A DNA stretch of 64,000 bases. It comes from Siphonodentalium dalli. Lineage: Eukaryota > Mollusca > Scaphopoda > Gadilida > Siphonodentaliidae. Of this stretch, positions 32,431 through 44,410 are shown piece after piece. Every line of letters begins with the position of its first letter. The stretch's first letter is position 1. The notes beneath the pieces are model-generated. The model had not been told where the DNA came from. It saw only the letters and a program-made list of their open reading frames with translations, and did not search any database. Made by a program: the position numbers and the translations under genes. Location: assembly GCA_032622095.1 (NCBI GenBank), contig CP136063.1:220365982-220429981 (forward strand). The letters run 5' to 3'.

Positions 32431-32870
32431 GATAGTCATAGTCATAGATACTTTATTTTTACAAAATGCCCAATAAACAGAACAACGTAAACCCTGAAAT
32501 GCAAAAACATAAATTGGAATACAATGAAATGAAAATATAAAACACATACATAATAATAACTGCAAGGCACTTTGCCTGGGGCAGACATAGCACTATAGCA
32601 GTGCTGTCTTCCTGTCTGACCCAGCAGCATTTAACTAAGTAATTAAAGTGGGATGTTATAGATTTGGTCACCAGCAGAATAATTCCCCGAGAAGCGCCCC
32701 ACCCCGATATGCATGCCGCCGCCACAGAGGCCGTCGGTCCGTCCCCGGTACTTGAGTCATCTTATCCAAGCGATGAATTGATGAGAACCAGAAGTGGAAG
32801 CAGTTGACCCCCTCCACGACACACGGAAATTTTCTCTTCATGGCACATTGATATATAATTGAGACTATAT
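32430..32870 (-). mobile_element. Probable LINE/SINE 3' remnant between GAT tracts
   Basis: Read on the minus strand, the segment ends in AATAAAGTATCTATGACTAT and then runs into the trinucleotide tract. An AATAAA followed by an ATGACT-type tail resembles RTE-like retroelement 3' ends. The minus-strand frames inside are short and unrecognised. Trinucleotide tracts on both sides share flanking words, so the block may have been duplicated together with its tail. Confidence 0.35.
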
Positions 32871-33115
32871 GATGATGATGATGATGATGACGATCATGAT
32901 GATGACGATGCCGACGACTAATATGTTGATGCTGCTGCTGATAATGATGATGATGGTAAGACGATAACGAGGGATATGACGACGACGATGATGATGATGA
33001 TGATGATAATGATGATAGTGCCAATGACGATGATTATGGTGATGATGTGAAGACAATGACCACGATTAGGATGATGATGATGATGATGATGATTATGATG
33101 ATGATGATGGCTACG
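32868..33115. repeat. GAT trinucleotide tract 2
   Basis: A second imperfect (GAT)n tract with the same internal words as 32260-32430. The minus-strand frames (Ser-rich, His-rich) are repeat translations. Confidence 0.9.
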
Positions 33116-33129
33116 ACATGATGATAAAG

Positions 33130-33719
33130 GTAACGATATTGTAAATAGTGTACATATATTCCCGAACTCTTATTTCATGTTAATTTATTATCGAGTCATA
33201 AAATCATTCTCGTGTTGCGGTCTTGGGTTAGAACCCTACTACTTTTAATGCTCTCTATACGTTGCATATCTTCTTTCTATATATGGACCAACTTGTTCTT
33301 AGTGTGCAATCAAATCGAATATCCACATGTAACAATCATGTTGCTGTCCAAACGAGGATGGTCTGCAGTCTCAGTTCGGAAACCAAACTGACAGTCAAAA
33401 GGACATTGAAAACATAAGGAAGAATATAACTTATATACACACACGAATTTTAAAAGAACAAAATAAGGAACAAGGAAAAAACAAACAAACAAAACGTTTG
33501 TAGGGAGGGGTCTCTTATCCATTGTGTACATATTGTATATAAAATATTGTATATGTGTTTTGCATGTTACTCATTAATTTGTGTCTTCGCAATAAAGCAT
33601 TCATTAAAAAAAAATCCACAGTTATGCTTTTTCAGTCTGAAATCAACTGAGTGGCCCATGATCAGTTTCCAAGATTTCCAACTTCGTAATGGCCAAACTC
33701 GAAGCATGCGCGGAGACAA
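33130..33719. other. Unassigned DNA
   Basis: Nothing beyond short non-coding frames was seen. Confidence 0.3.
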
Positions 33720-33990
33720 CACGGCTCAGTCAATATCTACCAGGGCTCTCTATCTTATCAATATTATCATCTGCGTCACAGCACCGATTCTTACAAGATT
33801 TCTGTATATTCAGAATCATGAACATACAACATAACAAGGATTTCGACAGATACAGAACAGACATATCACATAATACCGGAATCGTGTCTAATTGGTCCAT
33901 ACATTCTGAGTTCCCCAAATAATTGCCAGATTTGCGTGGGATTATTTTGTTTATATTTACTGCAGTATTATATGTCATATTACATTGCCA
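33720..33990. repeat. Dispersed repeat (GCCAGATTTGCGTGGGA), copy 2
   Basis: It matches 22385-22630 over about 240 bp. It is followed at once by the chimeric hairpin MITE. Confidence 0.6.
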
Positions 33991-34000
33991 TGTGAATGAC

Positions 34001-34304
34001 CATAGGTCGCCTCGCATATATTATAAGAGAATGCATTGGCTTAACACATTAAAAATTATAAAATTGTTAAAGAATGTAAGAAACCAATGCATTCTCTTAT
34101 ATATGCGAGGCGACCTATGGTCGACTCGCATATATAAGAGAATGCATTGGCACAGGGCATAACTGTAACCATCACAATGTGGTCAATGAGCCGGTTCCAA
34201 TGATACCCATATTTGTATGGTTCTATTGAGACAGACCGAAGATATTTTAGACTGTTGAAGCTTTATTTGGCCGGTTTTGGCCGGTTTGTTGGGTAAAGGG
34301 TTAA
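34001..34304. mobile_element. Chimeric hairpin MITE
   Basis: The right part from 34084 (palindrome 34084-34150, then CACAATGTGGTCAATGAGCC, ending GTTGGGTAAAGGGTTAA at 34304) matches the 56.8-kb element. The left part is half a palindrome and the GTTAAAGAATGTAAGAAA core word of the composite elements. It looks like a recombinant of two families. Confidence 0.6.
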
Positions 34305-34319
34305 CATATCATGACGAGT

Positions 34320-34625
34320 TTATACTGGAATATTTACACTCGTACATTCATTCGTGCTGTGGAAGTTAAATGGGGGACGATGGTTGGTTGAAATCACGTC
34401 ACGTGACGTCGCGCACAGGTCCTAACTTGTTTTCGTATTATATGAACTTGCAACGCGATACCAGAATGTCGTTTAAAATGGGCGCTAAATGCTATTTTAA
34501 TATGGCAGTTTAGTGTAAATATAAGGAATGGTGTTAATTTTGTTGCCTTCCATGGAATGTGGATGCAAGTTGGTCTGACACTTTTATGTGTGGAATGCGA
34601 AAGCAATTGCTACAGCAGCGGAATA
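34320..34625. repeat. Half copy of the GGTTGGTTGAAATC foldback
   Basis: ACGATGGTTGGTTGAAATCA and CGTCACGTGACGTCGCG, then GGAATGGTGTTAATTTTGTT, match the left arm and centre of the 17.9-18.5 kb element. Confidence 0.6.
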
Positions 34626-35179
34626 TCCAAATCCATGACAATTATAACAGGCAGGTAATATACAAATAAACCATTCAATAAGACAACATGCATCAATTAC
34701 ATACTATGTCGCCATGTGTCGAAAACTATCAGAATAAACTGAAGCATGTTCTGTTCTCGTGTCGATCCCCGGTGTTGGCACACTTCCGTAACACATAATG
34801 GGACTAAATCGTCAACAAATGTGGAGTGAACATTTGCCTATTCGTAAGAAAAACTATATAACTGGCTGAATATAGGTTCAATATGAACGTATTTCAAAAC
34901 AAAATAAGTCCCATATGGCACCATATATTTGAGCACTATATATTTGAGCAATTGGTTATATACAAGACAGGTGTAGCGCCATGATTTCCCCGACGCATGG
35001 GCTACGACCACCGACAGAGGGGCTAAACTGTACACAGGAAGATAACCGGCCGACAATTGCATATTTACCCGACGGGGGGGGGGGGACCCTACCCTAATGT
35101 GGGTTTTAGCCCACATTGACCCCCTCTGGTGCCATCCCTGATACAAGCCGATTTACCATGGGAATGTATTTTCACTGTA
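34626..35179. other. Unassigned DNA with G run
   Basis: It contains GACGGGGGGGGGGG and GTGGGTTTTAGCCCAC-type small dyads near 35070-35120. No gene. Confidence 0.3.
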
Positions 35180-36175
35180 TATATAGCAGGGTATCCGTTA
35201 ACTTTAAAACAAGGACTTACAGCTTGGGAATGGGGCGGTGACTACCATATAGCAGGATATCCGTTAACATTAAAATAAGGACTTACAGCTGGGGAACGAG
35301 ACGGTGACTACCACATAGCAGGATATCCGTTAACTTTAACATAAGGACTTACAGCTTGGGAACGAGACCGTGACTACCATATAGCAGGATATCAGTTAAC
35401 TTTAAAATAAGGACTTATACAGCTAAGGAATGATACGGTGACTATCATATAGCAGGATAGTTTGTAAACCATATAATAATTACTTACAGCTAAGGAATGA
35501 GACGGTGACTACCATATACCAGGATATCCGTTTGTAAACCATATAATAATTACTTACAGCTAAGGAATGAGACGGTGACTATCATATAGCAGGATATCCG
35601 TTTGTAAACCATATAATAATTACTTACAGCTAAGGAATGAGACGGTGACTACCATATAGCAGGATATCCGTTTGTAAACCATATAATAATTACTTACAGC
35701 TAAGAAATGAGACGGTGACTATCATATAGCAGGATATCCGTTTGTACACCATATAATAATATTACTTACAGCTAAGGAATGAGACGGTGACTATCATATA
35801 GCAGGATATCCGTTTGTAAACCATATAATAATTACTTACAGCTAAGGAATGAGACGGTGACTATCATATAGCAGGATATCCGTTTGTAAACCATATAATA
35901 ATTACTTACAGCTAAGGAATGAGACGGTGACTATCATATAGCAGGATATCCCTTTGTAAACCATATAATAATTACTTACAGCTAAGGAATGAGACGGTGA
36001 CTATCATATAGCAGGATATCCGTTTGTAAACCATATAATAATTACTTACAGCTAAGGAATGAGACGGTGACTATCATATAGCAGGATATCCGTTTGTAAA
36101 CCATATAATAATTACTTACAGCTAAGGAATGAGACGGTGACTATCATATAGCAGGATATCCGTTTGTAAACCATA
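35180..36175. repeat. 70-bp minisatellite with donor-like motif
   Basis: About 14 units: four early units with a GTTAACTTTAAAATAAGGAC spacer, then about ten nearly identical 70-bp units with TTTGTAAACCATATAATAAT. All share CTTACAGCTAAGGAATGAGA and CGGTGACTATCATATAGCAG. On the minus strand each unit reads ATG...CTTAGCTGTAAGT, with a GTAAGT donor-like sequence. Confidence 0.92.
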
Positions 36176-36538
36176 TTCTGAGATCTGAAATGAGATAGTG
36201 AAGGATCAACCGATCGTAGCATACAACCAAACTACAAGTCTATACTGGTCTGGTCACTGCTACCACGTATATATATAATCAATGCGACCCAGTTGTATAT
36301 ATAGAATGTTAGCTGTGATTACTGGTGCTCCACGTATATAGTGAGGGTTAGATAAATCTGACATCATCATGCTGATTACACCTTAGAACCTCGCTAATCC
36401 TGGCCACTGAATCATTCGGTGTTTGTGGGTCACCGTGGATCACTCTCCCAGTAAAATGGTCACGGTGTTGAGTGTTGTGCTTATCGCCAACTCTTTATAT
36501 ACTGTTTCAGTCTGTTCTCGTGAATATAAGCACAATAG

Positions 36539-36651
36539 GCATACGGGCTTATTATGAATGTCGCATTTAAAGTCCATATAGAGCGTATGTAAGAAAAAAT
36601 ACGCTCTATATGGGCGTAAAACGCGATGTTTAATCTAAGCCCGTACAATGC
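36539..36651. mobile_element. Small foldback MITE
   Basis: GCATACGGGCTTATTATGAA and the inverse of TAAGCCCGTACAATGC are the ends. CCATATAGAGCGTAT and ATACGCTCTATATGG form a perfect inner stem. About 113 bp. Confidence 0.65.
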
Positions 36652-37354
36652 TTATTTCAAATGAAATAGGCTCATATTGGCACTATTTAATCTACTTTTT
36701 TCATCGACATGACTTGCCAGATTCACGCTCTTTATAATAATATACTTTACAGAACAGCTTATACATAGGTATACGAAGGCGCAGAGTATAGAATTCAAGG
36801 CATGATTTATATACAAGATGTTATAACCCTACACATTCCAGTAGCTCCCTCGGCCTTGGCTAGAGTATTGTCGTCCAATTCATGCAAGCTATGTGGGTTT
36901 CTAAGTGACACATTGGTACACAATAACACGTGTTTGGACGCATTTCTTGTATTTACACCTCTGCGAAACACCTGTCTTCCGGGTTCCTGATCTAATTGGG
37001 AAATTAAATTTTAAGTACACCGTGACACGCGTATATGGAATACCAATGGGAACGCTTGCCACGCATGCGTCAATTGTTGACTGCAGTCGACAAATAACAC
37101 CCATGACAGTATATACTGTAAGTATACTAAGGTCATGAACTTCAGATTCAATTTGGGTCAAGTGACTGCAAGCCACCTAGGTACACAATAAAATACGAGG
37201 TGGTGTCACAATTTAGAGCATCGATGTCGCGAGTATCGTGACAGCCCAAGACACTCAGGAATTTCTTTCTATTTCTGCATGCATTGATTCAGAGGAACAC
37301 AAATATTTTTCACAAAAGCTAAATTTTTGTTATGAACGCTCGACCTTAATTTGA
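36652..37354. other. Unassigned DNA
   Basis: Overlapping short frames on both strands at 36802-37176 do not resemble a protein family. Confidence 0.3.
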
Positions 37355-37500
37355 ATCAGTCACCGGCCGGCGGTCAGCTTTACTTGTAGTTTTAGGTCGC
37401 GTCAGTCGCCGGCCGGCGGTCAGCTTTACTTGTAGTTTTAGGTCGAGTCAGTCGCAGGCCGGCGGTCAGCTTTACTTGTAGTTTTAGGTCGAGTGAACAA
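37355..37500. repeat. Three-unit GC-rich tandem repeat
   Basis: Three copies of about 47 bp with CCGGCCGGCGGTCAGCTTTA and CTTGTAGTTTTAGGTCG. Confidence 0.85.
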
Positions 37501-37929
37501 CGCGGGTATATTTGGCTTGATTAGCGGAGGCGTGGTCGATGTTTTTCTGTACATTCAGCTTTAAGGGCTTTGCATGCTAACCCATTTTCAACCCAAATTT
37601 GATGGAGTCAAAACAAAGGATTATGTTCAATTTTATAAGTAATCACAGCAACCAAACCCATTGATGCAATATTTTAAGAGCATGAGTCACGATGGATTAT
37701 CTTAGAAATACAAAATGTGAACTTTATAGAGGTTTTAAAAAATATTTTTTCGAACCCAAATCCAACAGATACAAAATTTCTAAGAAAAAAATATGGAAAT
37801 GTGTACTGAATACTGTGAAGAATGATGAACAATAAAATTATATTCATATTTACCAAGTGTTCTTTGAAAAAATTACTTAGAACCAGTTGTTTACTCATGA
37901 TCACAAGTGCCGATCTCTAAAATGTCCTC

Positions 37930-38470
37930 ACTAAAGTGAGCTACGTTTAAGACGTGCTCTGTCTCTCCCCTTGCAGATGCACCCTCTAACATATTCCATA
38001 CATCGTATTTATAAATCTCCCAGTGGACGAACTTTGTCATAATATAGTTCAAACTCGAACATTAAAACTAAATCCGAATTATGTCATTGAATTCCATTCA
38101 AATTTTGTATGTATTGACTATTCTTACACTCCGTATGGAGTATTATAACACCCTACACGGAGTAATCTTACACCCCACACGGAGTATTTGTCTAACCAGA
38201 GCACAAAACGATGATATCTACAACAGAAGTGTTCTGTGTCTTCCCTTTTAGATACCCACTATAACATATATCAATCCAGCCCATGTTTATACATCGTGTT
38301 TATAAACTTCCCAGATGTGCCGTGGACGAACTTGATTGTAATTAAGAATTCAAACGCAGACAGAATATAAAATATATATTAGAAGATATATACAAAGAAT
38401 CATACAAAGATAGGTAAAAAAAATATATCCGAAACGTGTCATTGAATTCCATTCAAATGTTATATATATG
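37930..38470. repeat. Diverged tandem duplication with CACGGAGTA words
   Basis: 37930-38215 and 38215-38470 plus 38926-38985 are two diverged units. Shared words are TTTATAAAT/CTTCCCAG, GTCATTGAATTCCATTCAAA and GGAGTATTTG. The composite MITE 38471-38925 is inserted in the second unit. Confidence 0.6.
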
Positions 38471-38925
38471 TGACCCGCCATATCAAATCCAGTCGTAAGT
38501 CGGGATTTTTTTACCCTGTGCCAATGCATTCTCTCATATATGCGAGTCGACCATAGGTCGCCTCGCATATATAAGAGAATGCATTGGCCTAACAAATTTT
38601 TATCATTTTTTTTAAATAAATGTTTCTTACAATTTTTTGAACATAAAATAAAAAACATCCATTACCCTGCAGGGAGCCCCACACACATATAGAAGCATAT
38701 AGAAGAGTGTCGTCTGCTCATGTTTGTCTGGGGCTCTGTATGGGTGAAATTATAAAATTGTTAAAGAATACAAGAAAAAATTATTAAAATTGTAAAAAAT
38801 TGTTAGGCCAATGCATTCTCTTATATATGCGATGCGACCTATGGTCGACTCGCATATATAAGAGAATGCATTGGCACAGGGTAAAAAAAATCCCAACTTT
38901 CGACTGGATTTGATATGGCGGGTCA
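38471..38925. mobile_element. Composite hairpin MITE, copy 1 (TGACCCGCC termini)
   Basis: The 455-bp element begins TGACCCGCCATATCAAATCC and ends with the inverted form GATATGGCGGGTCA. About 40 bp inside each end sits a palindrome of 67 bp: 38521-38587 and 38808-38874. They are inverted relative to each other, so each terminal inverted repeat of about 130 bp contains its own hairpin. The core includes CCCTGCAGGG. There is no coding capacity. It interrupts the second unit of a local tandem duplication. Confidence 0.85.
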
Positions 38926-39138
38926 CATCATGTGTTCTCACACCCCGCACGGGGTATTTGACTAACCGGAGCATAGATCGATGGGATGAACACATGAATA
39001 CAGCATCTTGCCAAGTTAACCTGCCATATCCTATTGACAGATGAAGCATATTATTGCCCAACCTCGGTGGTTTGTTTGTGCTACCGAGGCACCAGATCGG
39101 ATGGTTTATGTATTCTGAGTACGCATGTCCTTGAACAA

Positions 39139-39593
39139 TTAACCCTTTCATGGCGGGAGCTGCGCTGGCGGAACATTAAAAACTCTGTGCCAATTCATTC
39201 TCTTATATATGCGAGTCGACCATAGGTGGCCTCGCATATATTAGAGAATGCATTGGCCTAACATTTTTTTTTTATCAATTTTCTTACATTATTTAACAAT
39301 TTTTAATAATGTTTTTATAATTTTTTCTTACATTCTTTATAATTTTTTATCATTTGTTCTTACATTCATTAACAATTTTTATCATTATTTACATTCTTTA
39401 AACATTTTTTTATCATTTTTTTCATTTTTCTTACATTCTTTAACAATTGTAAAAAAAACATTTAAAATTTGTTAGGCCAATGCATTCTTTTATATATGCA
39501 GAGCGACCTATAGTCAACTCTCATATATAAGAGAATGTGTTGGAACAGAGTTTTAGAAACAAAACCAGGAAGCTCCCGTCGTGAACGGGCTAA
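39139..39593. mobile_element. TTAA-type hairpin MITE, 455 bp
   Basis: The element starts TTAACCCTTTCATGGCGGGA and ends in the inverted form CTCCCGTCGTGAACGGGCTAA. It contains inverted palindromes at 39190-39256 and 39477-39543, with a core made of TTTTTATCATTTTTCTTACATT-like words. The TTAA flank and CCCTTT terminus suggest a piggyBac-type non-autonomous element. That is inference from termini only. Confidence 0.75.
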
Positions 39594-40373
39594 CGCTGCC
39601 TTGCCACCCGTACGACCGTCTAGTGCACAGTATGGTAAGAAATATGATAGGGCAAAGTATGAGTTTAATAATATCATAACAAAGATATACTTCCAATACC
39701 ACACGACCACCTAATACGCACGCGATGTAATAGCGAAATATATTTAATCTGGGTTCACGATTAAATATCAATTGGTATGTAATATCAGTATCAGGTGCCA
39801 CGCGATGTTAGGAATATATTTCGAAATGAGTATCCTGAGTTAATCGGAAGGGTGATAACCCAATATAGAACGTACTTTGGCGAAATAACGGAGATTTAAT
39901 CTTAAAGGCCCATTTAATTTTCGAGTCACCGATTATTTTTTTTATAGTGCCATGATATACGGTTTTAATAACAATCTATGCCATAAAATATGATTAAAAT
40001 ACTATGCTGCATCACCATTTGAAACATGCTGTGTCTCAGTAGATGCCCATAGAAACAGCTGAAATCATAGAATGATTACCCCCGTTTTGGCTCCCAGAAT
40101 GCAACAGAATTCAAACTAAAGATGAATTTTCAATGGAAGGGGAATAACTATATCTTTAAGATATTCTTAAGAGTTCTTCCCCTCCATTGAAAATAATACA
40201 CTTTTTGCTACAATCTAGATGACAAAAACACGTTGGTAACTCAACAAAAACAACATGTTCACAGTTTATTACACCGGATAAGTTGATAATACAATGTTTT
40301 GGAGCTTCCTCTTTCAAATGGTATATAATATGGCATATATTTTATATAATGTGATCTGCGGTTCGAAATTTAA
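39594..40373. other. Unassigned DNA
   Basis: It contains the inverted pair TTTTCAATGGAAGGGGAATA / TTCCCCTCCATTGAAAA (about 40126-40194), a small foldback. Otherwise nothing. Confidence 0.35.
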
Positions 40374-40843
40374 AGGTACTCAATCCGAACAGAGGGTCCC
40401 CATCTCAACAGATTCCAACAACAACAATCCGATCAGAGGGTCCTATATTACTATTTATTTGGCTTTGGGGTAAAAAATATTTGATTCTAGTCGAGGAATC
40501 CAGTTATTAGATATTGATTTTTGAAATTTGTTATTTGCTCGAGATGAGTACTAATAATTGCCGTCAATTTCGTAACCTGCTCGAGATGTGTACACCAAAA
40601 CACTATTCAAACAGACAAGGATGGATAACTCTAAAATCAAGTGGTAATAATAACGCAATTTTGACTGTGTTCTGGGCCAGAAAGTATTCCCGATAATGAA
40701 AAATAATAGATTTCTAAAATCGATATCTAACAAATCTGAGCTTTGATGGGTGACTTCCTCGAAACGAATCAAATATTTTTGACCCCCGAAGCCATTGAAA
40801 TAGTAATTGAGAGGAGTTTTATCGGATTGGGTACCTTTAAGTG
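40374..40843. mobile_element. Foldback MITE, third copy
   Basis: The left end is AAAGGTACTCAATCCGAACA and the right end TTATCGGATTGGGTACCTTT. The inner arms contain CTTTGGGGTAAAAAATATTT and its inverse. An internal duplication of the AATCCGA word is present on the left. Confidence 0.7.
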
Positions 40844-41239
40844 AGCTTTTAAACATCACTTCTGTTATAAAAATGCTCTCTTTTTTCTTAAACATTAATT
40901 TTCGGTTAAAAAAAACGCTCTTTAAATTTTTTCTCTCTGAATATCTCAGTTATTTAGTCAAAATATCACCACCCCCTTCTATTAAATCAGGCTACTCATT
41001 TTTAATTACAACCATGACATCGCGTGGCACCTGTTACTCAGATTGAATAAAAATAACCCCGATTAGATATGATTTTATATATGGTTTTATATCTTGTTTT
41101 ATATATTGTTTCATATCAAATCCTTGGCGTATAGGCTAACTCGGTATAACAGTAGGCTTCACATTGGCTAACACGCTATGACATCAGGCTTCACATTTTC
41201 AGTATTGATCCAGAAATGTGAGATGCCGAACATTGTTTT

Positions 41240-41395
41240 CAAAGTTGTATTTTTTACAACTACAGTGCACCTTCCTGTGAATATATCGTTTGCAGTATAA
41301 GGTATTTCAGATATGTATCTATACCTATTTCGATGCCGGGGATAATTAAAATATTATTAGGTGTATATTGGAGCGCCAATCGCAATGTGACTTCA
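41240..41395. repeat. Solo terminus, CCGCCATGTGGCTTT family
   Basis: TATTTCGATGCCGGGGATAA, then ATTAGGTGTATATTGGAGCG, match the same family terminus. It is cut off where the truncated foldback at 41394 begins. Confidence 0.55.
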
Positions 41396-41600
41396 AAGGT
41401 ACTCAATCCGATTTGATGGTCCCCATATCAGATTTCACCAACAACATTTTTTGAAATGCCGCTTCAGCTATCAGAATCGATTAATTGCCCGCAAATAAAG
41501 CTCACCACAGTCAACTATAGTATACAATTGCCCAAAACCTGTTATTTATCAACATTTGGTTCAACGAAATTTTGCCGGTTTGTCAAATATCTGACATATC
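41394..41600. mobile_element. Foldback MITE, truncated copy
   Basis: AAAGGTACTCAATCCGATTT plus about 190 bases match the left part of the 16.6-kb copy, then the similarity stops at the CAAATATCTGACA word. It directly follows a fragment (41340-41395) of the GGAGCGCAAACCGCC terminal family. Confidence 0.6.
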
Positions 41601-41814
41601 AGACATGAAATTTCCAACTGTTGAACAATTTGACCAAAGTTGGGGGGTGGGTAGACACCCCCACCAAACCCCCTGTCGCCACGTCCCTGTTGGTGGATAT
41701 ACAGTGTAACTAAGATATTCCGGACATGCAAAATAACCGAGAATTTTTATCAGCACACATGTATTATGGCACAACACAATGGGTCCTACTAAAAGCCGAC
41801 CGCACCTCCCCCAA

Positions 41815-43085
41815 TGCAGGGGTCCGAGCGAGATGGGAAATGCACTATCGTGCAGAATAGACCTCTATGTACCAAAGATCCAATCCCCAAGTCGATAACT
41901 CGAGCGGAAATGGCACTGTTAACACCTAACTTGCGGTCGGTTCACTTTCGCTACAGCTATCGACTTGCCCGATCGCCCATGTGCGTAGAAGGGTATTCGC
42001 TGCATGATATGATGTCCATTTGCGTGGTCAGGCTGCTTGTGGAGATGCGGTCGGTGGCTTTTTGGATTTGCGTCCCCTGGTGTCGGTGCGGTCGGCGGGT
42101 GTTATTTTCGCCGTTTTTGTGTACATTCATAGCGAATTCGGCAGCAGCGTATTGGTTAATTTATTCACTTTCGCTACAGCTAGCGACTTTACGGATCGCC
42201 CATCGATGAGAGGGGTATTCGCTATATGACTTGATGTCCATTTGCGTGCTAAGACAGCCAGGGAATGTGTGATCGGTGCCCTTTTTGGATTGTGATTACC
42301 TGAAGGAATCGGCCGCAAGTTAGGGGTTAACAGTGCCGTTTCCGCTCGATTTATCGACTTGGGGATTGGAATTGTGGTACATATAGGTATAATATGCATG
42401 ATAGTCCATGCCCATCTCGCTCGGACCCATGGGCGCAGAAGGGTTTTCGCTGCATGACATGATGTCCATTTGCGTGGTCAGGCTGCTTGTGGAGAGATGT
42501 GGTCGGTGGCTTTTTGGATTTGCGTACCTGACGGAACCGGCAACAAGTTAGGGGTTAAGAGTGCCGTTTCCACTCGAGCTATCGATTTGTGGATTGGAAT
42601 TTTGTTACATACTTGTCTATTCTGCACGATAGTGTATACATGCCACATCTCGCTCTGTCCCCTGGCGGCGGTGCGATAGGCGGGTGTTATTTTCGCCGTT
42701 TTTGCGTACATTCATAGCGAATTCGACAGCAACGTATGGGTTAATTTATTCACTGCCGCTACAGCTAGCGACTTGCCCGATCACCCATGGATGCAGAGGG
42801 GTATTCGCTGCATGCTATGATGTCCATTTCCGTGGTCAGGCAGCCAGGGAAGGTGCGGTCGGTGCCTTTTTTGGATACTGCGTACCTGACGGAACCGGCC
42901 GAAAGTTAGGGGGTTAGCAGTTTCGTTTCCGAACGATTTATCGACATGGGGATTGTAAATTTGGTACATATAGGTATAATATGCATGATAGTCCATGCCC
43001 ATCTCGCTCGGATCCCTGGGGAGGCGCGGTCGGGTGCGGTCGGGTGCGGACGGGTGCGGTCGGGTGCGGTAGGCTTATAGTAGGA
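41815..43085. repeat. Complex of direct and inverted repeats
   Basis: A block near 41822-41940 is inverted at about 42311-42425 (GTCCGAGCGAGATGGG, AAGTCGATAA/TTATCGACTTGGGG). Direct copies recur at about 42540-42660 and 42900-43020 with a spacing near 590 bp. A small array of GGTGCGGTCG (43020-43072) closes it. The frames have no recognisable domain. Confidence 0.65.
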
Positions 43086-44019
43086 CCGAACACAAGACAC
43101 GCTTGATTGTTAGATGCAATCAGTTCTGAATGTGAACGTTTACAGACAGCGTTATCTTCAAAAACGTGCAACCGTAATTTGAATCTCAGTCTTGTTTACA
43201 TCCGGAGGTAGTTCGAACAGAAAGTAAAGAAAATTTCATGAATGTTTTATCAGTGGGCAGTGCCACACGCCCAGCTAATTCAGAACCACGCGCATTAAAC
43301 TCTATTGGAATTCTGCCAGGATTACCAGCGATGTGAAGCATAATTATACGAGGCATAACTCTTCAAAACTTCGTGTGCACAAAAGACAACACACAGCGGA
43401 ATTCAGTACTATGGAGAATAATAAAGGCAACGATGATACACACTCAAAATGAAACATTAAGCCAAACGTTCCTGATATTTCAAAATGGAATATCTCAAAA
43501 ATATAATTAATAATGGAATTTCTTTTTGAAATTTGGCACAAGCGATTACTGTGACACAATATTTAAGAACAACAAGTTGGAAATTATAACTCCATTTACT
43601 ATACTTTTATGGTTTGTAAAATATGTACAATTTCGCTGTTTTCTGGTACCAACAACTTCTGTAAGATAAATCGTGTTCAAACGTGCAGTTCATATATCCC
43701 TGAAGATACTGAGAGGAGACATAAATCTTAATTCAAAAAATTATTTTAATTTAGAAAGACAGGTCAATGGTCCATAGCCACACCCCCAGCTGACCAGATG
43801 CCTTTAATACAGTGGCTTATTACCATTTGATTGCTCCATGCTTGAGTGGACTCGCCCACATACCAACATTTGTATTAATTGGGCTGAAATATTTTGTTGC
43901 TATTTTATTCTTCATTATAATATATGGTGTATGATGTTATATCATTTAAACATTAACTCAACATGATGACGCAAATAGGTCCAAGACAATAAGCTATTTA
44001 GTGATTGGATTGTTATCTT
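43086..44019. other. Unassigned DNA
   Basis: AT-rich, no supported feature. Confidence 0.3.
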
Positions 44020-44410
44020 AAAGTGATGTTAAACACTCCAGTAGGGTGATCAAATTGTGAATAATCTTCCTCAAAGCTGCTCAAAGTAGTTATATTTTAC
44101 AAATATTATATCCAAATTGACAACACACACCGTCATTCTTATATATTAATAAAATGTAGTGACTCTCGATGGCGAAATCATTTTCCTAAGTTTATCGCCG
44201 ATAGTTGCGTCCCGAAACTAGAAGTAAATATTTACATTTGAGCGTAGTTCAGACGATGTTTTCTTTGGAGTGGTGCGGTCGATTTGCTTCAGATTTTCGG
44301 CTATGTTAGTAGAATGCTACATCCCCCCAGTTGACATGGTGCCTGAATACGAACTTACCAGTTTCACGTACCCGAACAAGTGCATAATATGTCTTTTAAG
44401 TATTAATTGT
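44020..44410 (+). repeat. Dispersed 390-bp repeat, copy 1
   Basis: It starts AAAGTGATGTTAAACACTCC and ends CAAGTGCATAATATGTCTTT. It shares TTGACAACACACACCGTC and ACTCTCGATGGCGAAATC with copy 2 at 52115-52505, in the same orientation. Confidence 0.75.

Noticed and set aside
32668-33056. Ser-rich and His-rich minus frames
   Set aside because: Direct translation of the GAT/GAC trinucleotide tract.
35180-36175. CRISPR-like array or tandem tRNA genes
   Set aside because: The whole 70-bp unit is repeated without spacers and shows no A/B box or cloverleaf.
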